DNA from: Diorhabda sublineata
Lineage: Eukaryota; Arthropoda; Insecta; Coleoptera; Chrysomelidae
Length of the DNA: 64,000 nucleotides
Direction of reading: 5' to 3'
NCBI RefSeq assembly: GCF_026230105.1
Contig: NC_079478.1
Location: 22,583,653-22,647,652 of the forward strand
Part shown: one piece after another, positions 22,791 through 34,901 of the stretch
Layout of the letters: each line of letters begins with the position of its first letter
Numbering within the stretch: position 1 is the first letter of the stretch
Notes under the pieces: model-generated
Databases searched by the model: none
What the model was told of the DNA's origin: nothing
What the model saw: only the letters and a program-made list of their open reading frames with translations
Program-made: the position numbers and the translations under genes

Positions 22791-23779
22791 GCAATTAATT
22801 TTTACTTTCTCAATGGTGAGAATCACAGACTGGAGACGACAAAAAGAGGAATTGGAAGTATTTGCCGGATATGCAATTCTTGTCATAAAGAGTTGAATTC
22901 GCACTAATTAAAGAAAATAGTCAAGTTAGTATTCTTGCCTTAACATAATTTAAAATCAGCAATTACTGTACTGTGAAACCAACTTAGTCCTCAATGTATG
23001 TAAGCTTCTTGTCATTTTTTGTCTCAAAAAGAGTCATTGTTTATTAATTGTTGTACAACAAGCAGAAAAGTGAATAATTACCAAAAAAAAGATGAATAAC
23101 ATGGTCAAAATAAAAAAGAATAATCCAATATTACAATTTCTTGATAAGCAAAGCAGATCTAAGACATTGTTAGATATATAGAATTCGAATAATTATATTT
23201 TAAATGAGGTTGCTTGTTATACTTGTGTTGGTACGATGAAAAATAATAAAACTTCTTTGGCCATCGGTTAGGCGCGCGGTGATTCGTGATGTCGTCAGTT
23301 TCGCTTCATTTGAAATAGGCATGTGATTCGAACAAAATTAAAATGCATGAAAATCAAAACTTGATCTCATCTTTTCATCGGAATATTAACAAACTATTTA
23401 TCGGTTCTGATAACCTCGTAATCTCTTATTCAGCCACACTGCTTTAACTGAATGGTCTTCTCGGGCTACTATGAACAATGTATTTTCATGTTTGAATAAC
23501 AAAATAGTTTAGCGTGACGTGTGTAAGAAATGTTTGTCAGATTTACTTGGTTTAGGTGGAATATATTGTCGAAATCCAGATCTATTTTCAGTGAATAAGC
23601 TAAATAGCTACGTAACAGCTGCAAGCTAGCCTGATTCGCTACGAATCCTACTCGTTTTAGAGTCAAATCGAAGACGCCGTATTAGAAATCTAACAGGCCT
23701 TTCTGGTATAACCTATCTAAAAATGTGGATATTTATTCTATCATATACCCGAAAACGTGGAGCCTTGTATTTGGTTCAA
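22791..23779. other. no recognisable gene
   Basis: AT-rich. Some plus-strand fragments after 23640 vaguely resemble the region before LINE RNase H domains but are too decayed to call. Confidence 0.3.
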
Positions 23780-25020
23780 GCAAGATGGTAACCACCATAT
23801 TATTATATTAATGTTCTGGATAAACAGATTTAAGGAAAGTGGATTTGAAGACATGGATCAATGGTATGGCTAACTAGGTAACCCGATTTAAGTCGAATCC
23901 ACGTGAAACTACCGTATAATTTAGAAAACTTAATGAAACACATTAGGCATGAAATGACTCGTATAACTCCGCTGATGATCGGAAACAGTTATACCATTGT
24001 TTTGATATATGTCAAATAATGAATGGGACACAGTTGGAATAATTCGTGTAAGTGCTAAATTTGGTTCAATAAAAACTGTTCAGTTGACTTGAAAGTTAAA
24101 AACACCATACAAGAAATCAACCGAAATACCATTAAATGGTATCCGGATAAATAAAAAACAGCAGATGGAACTGGAACAGAAGTGTACAGGCCCCGAACCA
24201 AACACTCAAGTCTGGGCAGCACACAAGCATTTTTCAAGCAGAAATTTATGCAATTGATAAATGTGTTCGGTTCAATCTAGAGAGGAGCTATGCAAACAGG
24301 GGATCATCATTCTGTCAAGCAGCCATTAGCTCCAATATCATGAAATCCAAACTCGTTTGGGATTGCCTAGAAAAATTAAACGAGCTAGGCAAGAAAAATG
24401 AAATTACCCTACAATGGATTCCGGGACACACCGGAGCGAAGGGAAATGAAATAGCGATTAACTTGCTAAAGTGGGGGTAGACAAGCCCTTCAAGGAACCC
24501 GAACCCTTCTATGATATCAGCTACAGAAAAATAGGAGAAGCACTAGAAAAGAAGGTAGATAAGAGCAAATTATTGGGGCAACCTACAAGGGCTGAGGACA
24601 GACCAAGACTCTTCTGGGACATTATAACAGAGTAGATTTGCTGTATGTAACAACCTAAGTAAGAACAATCTACGAATACTAACAGGAGTTTTATCGGGGA
24701 ACTATCGCCTCAACAAACACCTGAAGATGCTAGATCTAGCAGATAATGTGGCGTGCAGGTTTTGTTCCACAGAGGACGAAACCTCTATCCGCATTCTCCG
24801 GAGTGTGAAACACTAAGAAACTCCAGAGGACTACACCTGGGTGTGTATGAAAAAGAAGATCTCTGGCAAATGAAGCCATCCCACTTTCTAGACTTAATAA
24901 AAGAGTGAGATTGACGGATCAGCTGTGAACACAGTATCGCAGCAGGAAAGAGGGACACAATAGATCCTTCGGGTCGCAGTGTATACGAGACCTCAAATCC
25001 GTACATACATACATACTATT
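23780..25020 (+). mobile_element. non-LTR retrotransposon remnant with RNase H region
   Basis: From about 24150 the plus strand reads a decayed RNase H domain: ADGTGTEVYRPRTKHSS, FQAEIYAIDKCVRF in a shifted frame, then LVWDCLEKLNELGKKNEITL, WIPGHTGAKGNEIA. The Asp, Glu and His positions of LINE-encoded RNase H are represented. A C-terminal block follows near 24650-24800 with LRILTGVLSGNYRLNKHLKM and CRFCSTEDETSI, the C-x2-C motif of the same LINE type (I/R1/LOA group). The 3' end runs into CATACATACATACTA at about 25003. Multiple frameshifts. Confidence 0.75.
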
Positions 25021-25807
25021 ATATGCATATATACTATTACTAAGTTGAGTTTATGTCGATTTTCTCGTTTCTTTTTTTTCTCCTGTGAGCCCTTCTCAAA
25101 TCATTTTTTAATGTAGAGGAACGATATCTATCAAATAATATATAAAACCCTAGTTTCGTTTTTTCGTAGTTTTGTGCATTACTTTATCATAATGCCATGT
25201 TTGATGTTGTTTGATGCTTACAATATTATACTGGACGAACTTGAAAATTCAAAAACAGAGTTTCAGAGGTGTTGTGCGTAATTATCCGATCAAACTTCAT
25301 GGTGGAACTTAGCATTAAACCAAATGATGATATTTTTGTCTACAAGTTCATTTTAAAAACTCAATGCCATTATAATTTTAATGGTTGGCGTGTAGATGGC
25401 AACCTTAATTTTGATTAATGTTTCACATAAATTTAATTCAGGTAAAGCGGAAATTTCTGCTAATACTTCCTTTTTGTTCCTTCTTATTGTGTTATGATTA
25501 ATGATACCCAAGATTGCGATTAATGAACAGATGATGACAAAAATATTCTCCCTATCCGCGACTTCGTATTATAATAACTTATTACACTCAGCGGTTACGG
25601 TAATCAAGTAAACTAATTTTTAATTGAACGAACGCTATGTTCCATCATATTTATCATGAAAACGATATATTCTTATTATTTTATTAAAAAAAATTCCCTT
25701 CGTTTTTATTTACGAAATTCAAAACAATTTAAGTAAGTATGCAAGTAAGGTGGTAATATGTATTAGAAGTAATATATGCGATTTATATTCTTGAATGAAT
25801 ATTGTGA
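25021..25807. other. no recognisable gene
   Basis: AT-rich, no feature identified. Confidence 0.35.
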
Positions 25808-26225
25808 ACATAATGTAACGTTTTTCATATTTATTCGCCCTCTTTCTATTCGTGGGGTAAATTAATAAACACTGTGTCTTACGTTCTTAATTTATTTACA
25901 CACTATACAATACACTCAACTTATTGATTATTATATATATTATTAATAATTTACTTATAAATATCACTAAAATAATTTCTGCGATTATATTTACTAATTT
26001 GTTGTTTTCACTACGACTCTTATTTAAAATTAACTAACTGCGTTCACAAAAGTCATTTATATATGAAATTTAAAAAAAAAGAAACAAAACAAATAAATAA
26101 ATAGACTTTTCTAGAAATTGAGAAGAAATACTGTGAATAAACCACCTGCTACTTAAAAAATATATTCAAAAGCGACGCGCGAATTCGCCGAATTTTTAAA
26201 AATCCATAGCTAGACAGGACATGCC
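25808..26225. repeat. dispersed repeat, copy B
   Basis: Second copy of the roughly 410-bp repeat seen at 10511-10922, same orientation, about 15 kb away. The ends (ACATAATGTAAC at the left, AGACAGGACA at the right) are shared. The middle contains indels in AT-rich runs. No coding potential. Confidence 0.6.
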
Positions 26226-26541
26226 TAGGGACTCCATTTAAATCCCAAACTGAACATTTCGTTATGATAAATAATAAATTAATATTTAATTAATAATTGA
26301 GTTAATATTCTAGACAGAGTATTCGCAGTTATTTGCTTAATGCCTTCAATAGATGAAATCGTTATTTTAAAATATTGGTTGAATCACTTTGAATTCGAAC
26401 CGTTGTTTAACGGACAATGTTACGAAAATCATTTGAACTTAGAAATTAAACTATTTTAGCATTGAAACTGACGTTAGTCCCATTAGAAGTTATGTGAGTG
26501 ATAAGTTGATCATATCATATATACTTCGTATTTTAACTTAC
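26226..26541. other. Neto intron, proximal part
   Basis: Sequence directly downstream (in the sense of transcription) of the transmembrane exon's donor site. No exon or repeat is seen. Confidence 0.5.
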
Positions 26542-26679
26542 CTGTATTGTCCGATGATCCCTAATTAGTTTAGTTATACAATTATATATGAATGTTATAC
26601 ACATTCCAGTCAGTATTAAAGAAAATATCACCATGATGATGATAATGTGTTCTCCTGACCACGTCATCGATTGGGAGGT
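26542..26679 (-). CDS. Neto: Neto, transmembrane exon
   Basis: The acceptor TTTGTTTCAG precedes 26679 on the minus strand and the donor GTAAGT follows 26542, giving a 138-bp exon of 46 codons, phase 0 on both sides. The translation starts TSQSMTWSGEHIIIIMVIF, continues through a single hydrophobic helix of about 22 residues (roughly residues 10-32 of the exon), then YNCITKLIRDHRTIQ, a basic juxtamembrane stretch. The placement after an LDLa exon and the EHI-x-IMVIF-x-LIL-x-G wording are those of arthropod Neto. Neto binds ionotropic glutamate receptors and is needed for their synaptic clustering in Drosophila. The phase matches the LDLa exon 27.4 kb upstream. The cytoplasmic continuation was not found in the window. 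Confidence 0.85.
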
Positions 26680-29039
26680 CTGAAACAAAGTAAGTAATCT
26701 ATATTTTGCTTCCCTATCATGTTGTACTATATAATGTGATTTAAATAATGAAAATATATAGCACGAGATGAAGAACACGATCGGTAGTCAAAATATCAGC
26801 CAAAATATATCCAAATTTCCATTCTAATACAATATATATCCACATGATAATCTTCGTTTGATTATTTAAAACAACGTGTACAGATAAAGAAATAATGTTC
26901 ACTATAGAATATATCATAACTCTGCTCAATTAGTGTCATAAGTCAAAAAATTAGAAATTTTCCCAGAAAATTTGAAAATCTTCTACTTTTCTCTTCAAAT
27001 ATTTCAAATATTCCTTTTTTCATTTATTGTGGTCACTTCTGATTTATTTATTCTAACATTCGAGTTTTTGGAGAAATTTATTTTTTTATCGAGCTACCAC
27101 TTCATTCGAGAAATTCAATAAAACATCGGAATGTATTTGAATTCGTTCTCTACCTATCTACACTTTAGATTAAAGTAAATTTTAGTAAATTTGAGGTGAT
27201 TTCACTCTTTATATTCGCTGGTAAGTTTTTCTATACTTTTTTTATTATTACGTGCACAAAATACCAGTTATCTTTATGGATTTCCTTTTGATTTAGGCAA
27301 ATTTTGTTTAATAGTTTCCGTGTAAATTCTTATTTTCTATTAATTTGGGGAACAGAACGAATATAATGAAACAGATTTCTGTTTGGTGATATTTTGAAAA
27401 ATCTAAATTCCTTCTTCAGCAATTTCCATCTCTGTTCCTGTTTCTCTCACCAATTTTTTTCCGCGCAGTTCTACAGCTGCCAGGTTATAGTTTTAACCAC
27501 ACCCAATGGACTCAACTGGTACATAACAACAAACAAATTCAATTCAACAATCCGATAAGTAAAAACTAAAGTTATGAGTAGAATTAATTTCAACCGTTAA
27601 ATTTTTTCTTGACACTATTTGAGAGGACGTGCGATATATTCCAAGCAATCAATAGAAAAGAAAAATATTAATTTGTGGCAAGGTATATTAAAGTTTACAA
27701 AGTCTGTTCATTAATTAATGTTGTGAAAATTATTTTTGGTGAAATTATTTGATCAAGAGATCCTCTTCAAAGTGACTGCTTTCTATGTTAATACGACTTC
27801 AGTGTTTGTTCAGACATAGATGCAATTTGTTGTTGTTTGTATGTCCTAACTTAACCTAACCAATCGAATCAAAATGCATCCCTTGAAGAAGTTTTCAGAA
27901 ATAGATACAGTATCCAGTTATTCGCGTTGTTTGTTTTTATTTCTCGAAGTCCATTGATTAATTAGCGACAGAATATTTGATTCAATAACTGTCCAGTGAT
28001 TCAAACTTGTTGTGAACTACCTCCCGCTGTAAAGGAAGCAGATGAGCATAGTTTCCACTTTTGATTCCGAATGAGTTTTTTTTGAACTTAATATTTTGTG
28101 ATAGCCACTTTTGACTCTAGCGATTGGTTTTGGAGTCATACTTACTAACGAACTTTTCTCAACCATTTTAATGCGAGCTTCATAAGACTACTTTTTGTCT
28201 GTTCCAAATAGACTTTTGCGATTTGATATTATTTTTGTTTCTCATTGTGAAATATTGTTGGTTTCGCCCTTGATATTTCATTCGTCTGCTTTCATTCGAA
28301 CCGCTAACAGAAGATATTGAAGGATTTGAGCGCGTATACGATGAGAATTCCTATTATCTCCACTGATCTCTATCTTGGAATTTCATCTTAAACGCTTTCA
28401 GATTCCTCCTTGAAAATTTGATCCCATCGAAACGCTTGCACACTGCTTAAAGAATTTTTGACGTCAGGAACTTACTTCATAATTTACCGTATATTTTAGT
28501 ATCCAATTGCCTCATTTCAAACAACATTTGATCGTGATGCTCCACTCATACACACCCGAGAAAGAACTAATAATTGTTTGAGGTGTTTTGAAGAACAGTT
28601 ATAAATAATAAATTCTGATCGACACAAAAAGGTAGAGAATTCAACCTCAACAAATGACGAAATACGCTTCTAAAAAATCTCATAGATGAGTGACAAAAAA
28701 GATTTAACTTTCTGCTTATCCACAGAAAATTTTGGAATAATAGGTACAAGAAGCAACTATGTGGGCAAATTGAGGAGTTCATATAATCAGTTTGTTTTGG
28801 ATACCACAGCGCTCGTCGATTCTTGAACCAAGATTGAGAGGCCTGACTGTGGTCAAAACTCAATGAAGCAAGAATGGTAAACTGGAGCTGGCCAAAAGTA
28901 TGTCCTACCTGCAACGTCCAAGCTTGGGACAAGACTAAAGTCAGTATTTTAGTAGTATTACTTACAAAATGAATTTGGATAGACTAGCTTTGGCTATTTT
29001 TGTTATTGTCCATTCTTGGACTAAGAGAAGAAGGTCATT
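26680..29039. other. Neto LDLa-TM intron, no further gene seen
   Basis: AT-rich intron. A minus frame of 121 codons at 28567-28932 has no stop but also no recognisable motif or splice context. A short TTAACCTAACC tract lies at about 27850. Confidence 0.4.
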
Positions 29040-30619
29040 GTTGGACTTTTGTCGAGACTGATTTAAGGGTGGTTCACAAGTTTGGATGAGATTTTTAACA
29101 ATTCTGGACGCATCTTAAACCTATCATACTTTCCCCTACATGTAAAGGCATGGAAAATATTCAATGAAATGATAAACCGGACAATCAAGAGCTTTTTGGT
29201 TTGTAACAAGAGAGGTCAGCACATGCTTTTGTGTGTCAAACATTCCATCGTTGATAAAAGAAGATGGATCAATCGTAGTGGCCACATACGATAAGGCGGA
29301 CTTGTTGGGTCGCATGTTTGCTTCAAATTCAACTCTTGATTTGCGTGGAAAATTTTCACCCAGTCTGCCTGGAGTTTGTTCATCAATGCCAGAAATATCA
29401 AATTCGACACCGAGATGCTCGGATTCAATCTAATTGATTTCGAGCATTTCTGTCATTCAAGAGAGTTCTCTCTCTTAATTGGAAACTTGGTCGAGTTCAA
29501 CCTATAAAAAAAAGGAAAAAAGATGATTTCCAACAATTATGGTCCAATTGCTTTAATCCATGTCATTACCAGGATCAAGGAGAAAGTCGTTAACCAGCAA
29601 ATCTTGAATCTGCTAATATCATTAGCGACCATCAATACGGCTTCCGTAGATCGATCCATCCAGGACGCTATTAATGAACACACTTCAGAACGTTTTGAGA
29701 TCAACGCACCTCTTTCGCCTGAAAATCAACGATCTACTCGAAAAAATTGCAAACCCGATCTATAGAATTACTGGTGTCGTCGTTCAAATCAGGCACTCCA
29801 AGAAACTTGGCTTACACTCCAATCCATAGGCAGCAACAAAACAATACCATCAATACCCATATTGAAACTATTCTTGAGTAGGATGGAAGCAATCTGATTG
29901 AGTTTAATGCATCAAAGACCTAGGATGCGGCTTTAACCAAGAAAGCTGGCACTACAGCTCATGACTTGGTCTTGTCTGGACATAAAAATCACCATCATCG
30001 TAGAATCACTTGTTGGGGTTGGGAGCAATATGCCCTGGCATAGTCACGTGACAAAATAAGGAGTGTCACAAGAAGCTATATAATTCGCAACCCTTCAGCT
30101 AAAAGGCCCAGAATCGTCCATCTTTGGAGTATTGCTAGCACATTTAAAGCCCGGGTACCATGCATACCCTATGGATACTCGAATTAGTACAAAAGACGTG
30201 GCTCTTGAGGATCGATTTCGCCTGTAGACGCTAAAAACATCAATTCAATGGACTCCTTTCTTTTGAGAAATGCAAGCATGTGGAATCGGCTTCCAAGACA
30301 CGTCTTTTCCGAACACCTACAACCTACAGAAGATCAAAATCCACAGGCAACTCCACACGGTATTCACCACTTGAACTGCTCGAGTATGAAAGAGGCTTAC
30401 CCTCCTGTGATTGTTTTGTATACAATAAAAAGAGCTTTAGTAACATTTGAATTACTTTGATTTGACGCTACATCTCTACCTGCTCCTATTGGTTTAATCA
30501 CTGAAAAGTTAATATTTGAAAAAAGGCTTCATCTTTCTCATATTGTTGATATTGCCATGAAAAATCTAAAGCTCACGCCATTTTGCTGGATATACAGGGT
30601 CCTTCATGACGAACTAAAG

Positions 30620-30620
<1 letters not shown>
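29040..30620 (+). mobile_element. jockey/CR1-type LINE remnant
   Basis: Plus-strand pieces occur in the order expected for the LINE ORF2. Around 29220-29430: NIPSLIKEDGSIVVATYDKA, then ADLLGRMFASNSTLD and MPEIS, the linker before the RT. At 29523: SNNYGPIALIHVITRIKEKV, RT motif 1. Near 30100: LKALGTMHTLW-like sequence. At 30248: FLLRNASMWNRLPRHVF, the C-terminal block of jockey/CR1 elements. The YADD box region is missing, so there is an internal deletion besides many shifts. The element stops at GAACTAAAGC directly against the (TA)n array at 30622. Confidence 0.7.

Positions 30621-30621
<1 letters not shown>

Positions 30622-30662
<41 letters not shown>
30622..30662. repeat. (TA)n microsatellite
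   Basis: About 41 bp TA array directly at the 3' end of the LINE remnant. Confidence 0.95.
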
Positions 30663-30665
<3 letters not shown>

Positions 30666-31955
30666 GAAAGTACTACGACTAGTGTTCTAAAAATTTGCAT
30701 GGATTTTCTAAAATGCGAAATTTCGATAAAACTTTATATAAGGCATTTTTGGACAAATGTAGCCCTCCACTAAAAAAATTATATTTCTAAGTTTAAGTGA
30801 GTCAGGTCTAATATTTTTGGGATTTGAATAAATAACACTTACAGCTTTCAAAATTTGTGAAAACCTTACCAAATTACCAAAATGGACCCCCAAAATGTGA
30901 ACTATCCAAGTCACAACTCTGAAACACCACAACGACCTCAATAATACTCGGAAAAAAATTGTAATATACAGAAGCTTTTAAATATTTAAACGACATTATC
31001 ATATTAACACAAAAAAACCCATTTATAATTTCCCTGCTCGCAAAAAAACATGTTTTTGATTGAAATAGTCTCAAATGAAAAAATATCAATTGAAAACGAA
31101 TAAAAATTTTAATATAATTATCTTGTCGAGCAAGATGCTTTTCACTATGAAAGGAAAACCATTTATTTATTGGGTTTGAACTTGAATCTTCTTGAATCTG
31201 AATCTTGAATATCCGGAACAAGTAAAAGACGTCGTAAAAATGTTGAAGGTTCAAATAATTTTTTGTAATACAAGCCTTTGTGTCGGATCTTTTGAGCTTT
31301 AGAAATAAAAACTTACAGTATATTGCCAAATATTAGGGACAGTCAAGTTTTTATCACTTTTTTTTGTCACAATTGATTGCTTTTTGAAGTGATGTGTTCA
31401 TGGCATATATTTTTATGTATACAAGACCTCAATAACTCAAGATTTGCGTTAATTTTATGTATTAAGGGGTTTCTTTCACGCATGTAAAAGTTGAATACGT
31501 GATTACGTAATAATAATTTTTTGAAAGTATTTGTTCAATATCATCAACACAAAAGTAGTTTTAAACAAAAGAATAGAAATTATGTTTTTGTCCATCTGTA
31601 TAGTTCGAGAGGTAGATTTGTCTCCGAGGAAATAATATGAGTTTTCTTTTGGACATTTTCAGAGATACATAGTAAAATTAGCCGAACGTTTATTTTTACG
31701 AGGGTTGTGTGAAAATTGTAGACCTCAACCTGAAGATGTCAGCTTCACCCATATAATTTGGAAAATATATTCACTATTACAATGCGAGATTCTCACTAAC
31801 ATGTCAGCTATTTTGGATGCTTAGTTTCTGTTTGATAAACGCATAAGTATCGAGCTGTCCATCGGAACAACAAACCTTCTCCTTTTGCAAGTTCAATGAG
31901 GAAAAATCCAATCATATGTTTTGCGGTGGGCTTTTTTGAACTGCGGATTTGAGAA
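30663..31955. other. Neto intron; unassigned open frames
   Basis: Minus frames at 30708-30941 and 30874-31329 (151 codons) overlap. They are rich in Phe, Ile and Lys as expected of AT-rich random sequence. No domain recognised. Confidence 0.35.
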
Positions 31956-32464
31956 AAGAACATCATGGTCCTCTACATGGATGCTTCAAAGACCGAAGTT
32001 GGAGTTGGATGCTTTGTAACATCATTAGGAAAACACATCGGATCGTAGAAAATCTCCTCTTTCTGTAATGCAATATAACAATCGCTTAAACATGTACAAC
32101 AGCATACAAATTCGTGCTTAGCAAAATGCACAGACTTTGCTATAAATTCCATAAAAAATGCGTAGACCCGACACCCTTTAGTCCAAGATATACATAACAT
32201 TAATGAACCATTGAGAAATCAAAATACTTTTATAACTATTATATGGGTCCCTGCTTACGTTGGTATTATAGGTAATGGAAACGCCGATGGCCTTGCAAAA
32301 GAATCCGCTTGTCTCACCTCCATGACTAGCCTGCAAATTTCTGAAGATTTAAAAGCATACATAAAAATCGTAACACCTCGCAAAGTCATTGGAATCAAGT
32401 TACCTCGGCTCTACGTGATATTCAACCAACAGTTCATAAATTTACTAAGTGTGATTTATCCAGA

Positions 32465-32467
<3 letters not shown>
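31956..32467 (+). mobile_element. LINE RNase H remnant
   Basis: Plus strand at about 31970 reads VLYMDASKTEVGVGCFVTS, the start of a LINE-type RNase H domain (first catalytic Asp in MDASK). At 32211-32340 it reads FITIIWVPAYVGIIGNGNAD followed by GLAKESA, the last RNase H block, with the usual His of V-P-x-H changed to Tyr. Sequence between is shifted and decayed. It ends at a (TA)n array. The clade (I, jockey or R1) cannot be fixed. Confidence 0.7.

Positions 32468-32544
<77 letters not shown>
32468..32544. repeat. (TA)n microsatellite, left flank of the retrovirus
   Basis: About 76 bp TA array immediately left of the 5' LTR. A matching array of about 98 bp lies immediately right of the 3' LTR, so the retrovirus sits within what was one TA array. 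Confidence 0.95.
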
Positions 32545-32552
<8 letters not shown>

Positions 32553-32767
32553 TTTCACCTACGCCATTGCCCTTATATGGACAGTATATTGTGCTGATTA
32601 AGAACTTATTTTATTGTAGAATTGCTTAGTTTGTGTTTACTGAAAGATTATTTAATTCACGATTGTAATAAAAAATATCAATCTTGTAATTGAAGTTGTT
32701 GGTAGAATTTATGTTAGAAATAAAGTAAGTTTTTAAAAACACGGTTCCAGTAAATTAAAAGTTAAGT
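32553..32767 (+). repeat. 5' LTR of errantivirus-like element
   Basis: About 215 bp whose two ends match the 3' LTR at 39491-39578: TCACCTACGCCATTGCCCTT at the left and GGTTCCAGTAAATTAAAAGT at the right. AATAAA signals lie near 32665 and 32719. It is followed directly by a primer binding site. The exact first base is uncertain because the outer few bases differ from the 3' copy (TTT against TGT). Confidence 0.85.
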
Positions 32768-32785
32768 GGCGCAGTCAGTAGGATA
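32766..32785 (+). promoter_or_regulatory. primer binding site
   Basis: TGGCGCAGTCAGTAGGATAG begins at the LTR boundary. It closely resembles the sequence used by the Drosophila 17.6/297 group of errantiviruses, which is described as complementary to the 3' end of tRNA-Ser. No host tRNA is available here to confirm the pairing. Confidence 0.7.
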
Positions 32786-33002
32786 GTCAATCAAAAGTTA
32801 AAGCATTTAACATTCGGTTCGTTTCTACGATTTGTTGACTATTCGAACAAGTAAAGTTAAATTATTGGAACTCTTAGTTGGGCGAGCTGAGTAACTCAAC
32901 TAGAAGATCTGTGTTATGCCAGAAACCGGAAGAATCAAGAGGATATTGGTTGTTCCTGTGCAGTCCGAGCCAATGGAAAGGATCTTCATTCTATTGCTGT
33001 AA

Positions 33003-34235
33003 GTGTTTTTTATGTCATATAGAGGAAATATTAATTATTTACTTGACACATCTGACGATTCTGACTCAAATTCTGATTCAAATAACTCAAATTCAGGCTC
33101 AAACGCTGTTAATACTAAAATAAAATTTAACTTAGCATCACCAAAACTTTTTTCTAAGAATAATTTTAATAAAATGGCTACTCCACAATTACCTATTTAA
33201 AAAAAAAGAGTAACTTGATATGATACCCGAATTTGATGGAAACAATGCATTACTTCCTAGGTTTATAGAAATTTCAGAGAAATTAGTAAGTAAGTTTTAT
33301 AATACTGTGGATGTAGGAGATTTTCAAAACGAATATTTGATGTCCAGCATCTTAGCAAAAATAAAAGGTGAAGCAGCCATAAACATTTCTTCTTGTACGA
33401 TAAGGAACTTGGGAAAATCTAAAATATGCACTTCTTAATACTTACGCTGACAAAAGAGATATTTACACTTTAAATATAGAACTTTCAGAAATGAAACAAG
33501 GTAATGAAACGCCTTTCGAATTTTATAATAGAATTCAACATTTATTAAATCTTCAAATTTCTTATCTCACGACACATTCTAATGTTAGTGAACATTTAAT
33601 TTTGGGTAATTACTTTGAAAATTTGGCTCTCAGAGTATTGCTACGCGGTTTAAAAGAACCTTTAGGCACATTAATGCGTACGAAAAATCCAGAAAATTTG
33701 AATATTGCTTTAAATGTTCTTACAAATGATTTACAAGTTCATATGACTCACAATAATCATCCAAAAAATGTTTTTTCATCCTTGAATACGCAAAATAATT
33801 CACATAAAAATAAAACCATAAAATTTCCAAAATAATGTGGCATATAAGCAGCCACCTCGTAGACAAAATTCTATGCAGAATTATCAATATACTAATCGAA
33901 ATTCCGCATCAAACCCGCAAAATCGTCCATCAACTTCCTATATCCCTTCTAATAGGAATAATACAAACTTTTCTAATAATGGTCAAAACGTCTTTAAACC
34001 CAACCAGAACCAAAGATTTCCTAATCCAACTCCAATGAGTATGTCTACAAGAAATAAATATAGACCCCAAACTCAAAATTATCAAAATAGGTTCCAACAC
34101 AATCCGAATCAACCTAGAAATTTTATCTCGGAAGAACTCCATAATATAGACTATTCTGATTGCACTAATGATGAATGCGATAATTTTTTAGAGACACCAG
34201 CCTCGGAACCAAACCATACATTATCGAATTGTTAA
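33003..34235 (+). pseudogene. gag: errantivirus gag, frameshifted
   Basis: Four successive open pieces in three frames (33003-33200, 33220-33438, 33491-33835, 33837-34235) together make a gag of ordinary length. The middle contains a retroviral-capsid-like stretch (FEFYNRIQHLLNLQI, then LALRVLLRGLKEPLGTLMR). The last piece is strongly Asn/Gln/Arg-rich, with no CCHC zinc knuckle. Lack of a knuckle and an N/Q/R-rich tail fit the 17.6/297/ZAM-type errantiviruses. Breaks lie near 33200 (A-run), 33415 and 33835. Each is consistent with a small indel, so no full product can be made. Confidence 0.75.
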
Positions 34236-34901
34236 ACTTAAATAAATCAGAAAGCGTGTTAACCAATATAATTTTTCCAGAACAAAATCTTAAAGTTTTA
34301 ATTGATACTGGTAGCACAAGATCCTTTGTGACACCAGCAGTTGCTGATAATATTTCAAAAAATCTTATGTCAAAAAACCCTTCCATTTAAAATCTGCCTT
34401 TGGTAGCAGTCAACAAAATTTCTGCACACTCATTCCAATCCCTAAAATGTTTAATTATAGGAAACCGCTCAATTTAGAATATTGCGTTTTCAAATTTCAC
34501 GATCATTTTGATTGTTTGTTAGGATTGGATAATTTGAAAATACTTAATGCAATTATCGATTTAAATAATAATTTGCTTACGACTCCTTATACTCAAATTA
34601 AATTGAATTACTTTGACGTTAAAACTGTATCCACGAATTGTATAGTAGTGCCTCCACGTTGTGAACAAGTAATTAAATTAAATATCGAAAATGTATAAAA
34701 TGGTAATGTTATTATACCATATAAACGAATTGGGAAATTAGAAATGCCTGAATGTTTAACAAAAGTTGAAAATAATATAGCTTTATGTACAATTTTAAAT
34801 CCTTCAGAATCCAACTTTCGAGTAGATTTAAGCCCTTCTATTAATGTTGAGACATTCGATGAATACGAACAAACCCTCAACCCAAATTTTAGTGAAATTT
34901 A
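34236..34901 (+). pseudogene. pol: errantivirus protease and pol linker, frameshifted
   Basis: At about 34290-34345 the plus strand reads VLIDTGSTRSFVTP, the active-site DTGS of retroviral aspartic protease (codons from 34304). A change of frame follows near 34390. The frame 34447-34698 then carries FDCLLGLDNLKILNAIIDL, the usual end of the protease, with a connecting stretch up to the RT. Three frames are used, with a stop at 34696 and another near 34904. Confidence 0.7.

Noticed and set aside
22665..22904. Ser/Leu/Phe-rich minus frame
   Set aside because: Composition artefact of the GA-rich polypurine tract.
28567..28932. 121-codon minus frame in the Neto intron
   Set aside because: No recognisable motif and no exon-like splice sites. 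Considered as a missing Neto exon but it does not resemble the cytoplasmic tail.
30874..31329. 151-codon minus frame, the longest not tied to a mobile element
   Set aside because: Composition typical of AT-rich random DNA, no domain, no splice or codon-use support.
32211..32597. 128-codon plus frame ending in a poly Ile-Tyr run
   Set aside because: Only its start is real (LINE RNase H). The Ile-Tyr run is the translated (TA)n array and the end is the retroviral LTR.
33930..34142. Minus frames antisense to gag and pol (also 34165-34386, 34608-34880, 37615-37812)
   Set aside because: Shadows of the retroviral genes on the other strand.
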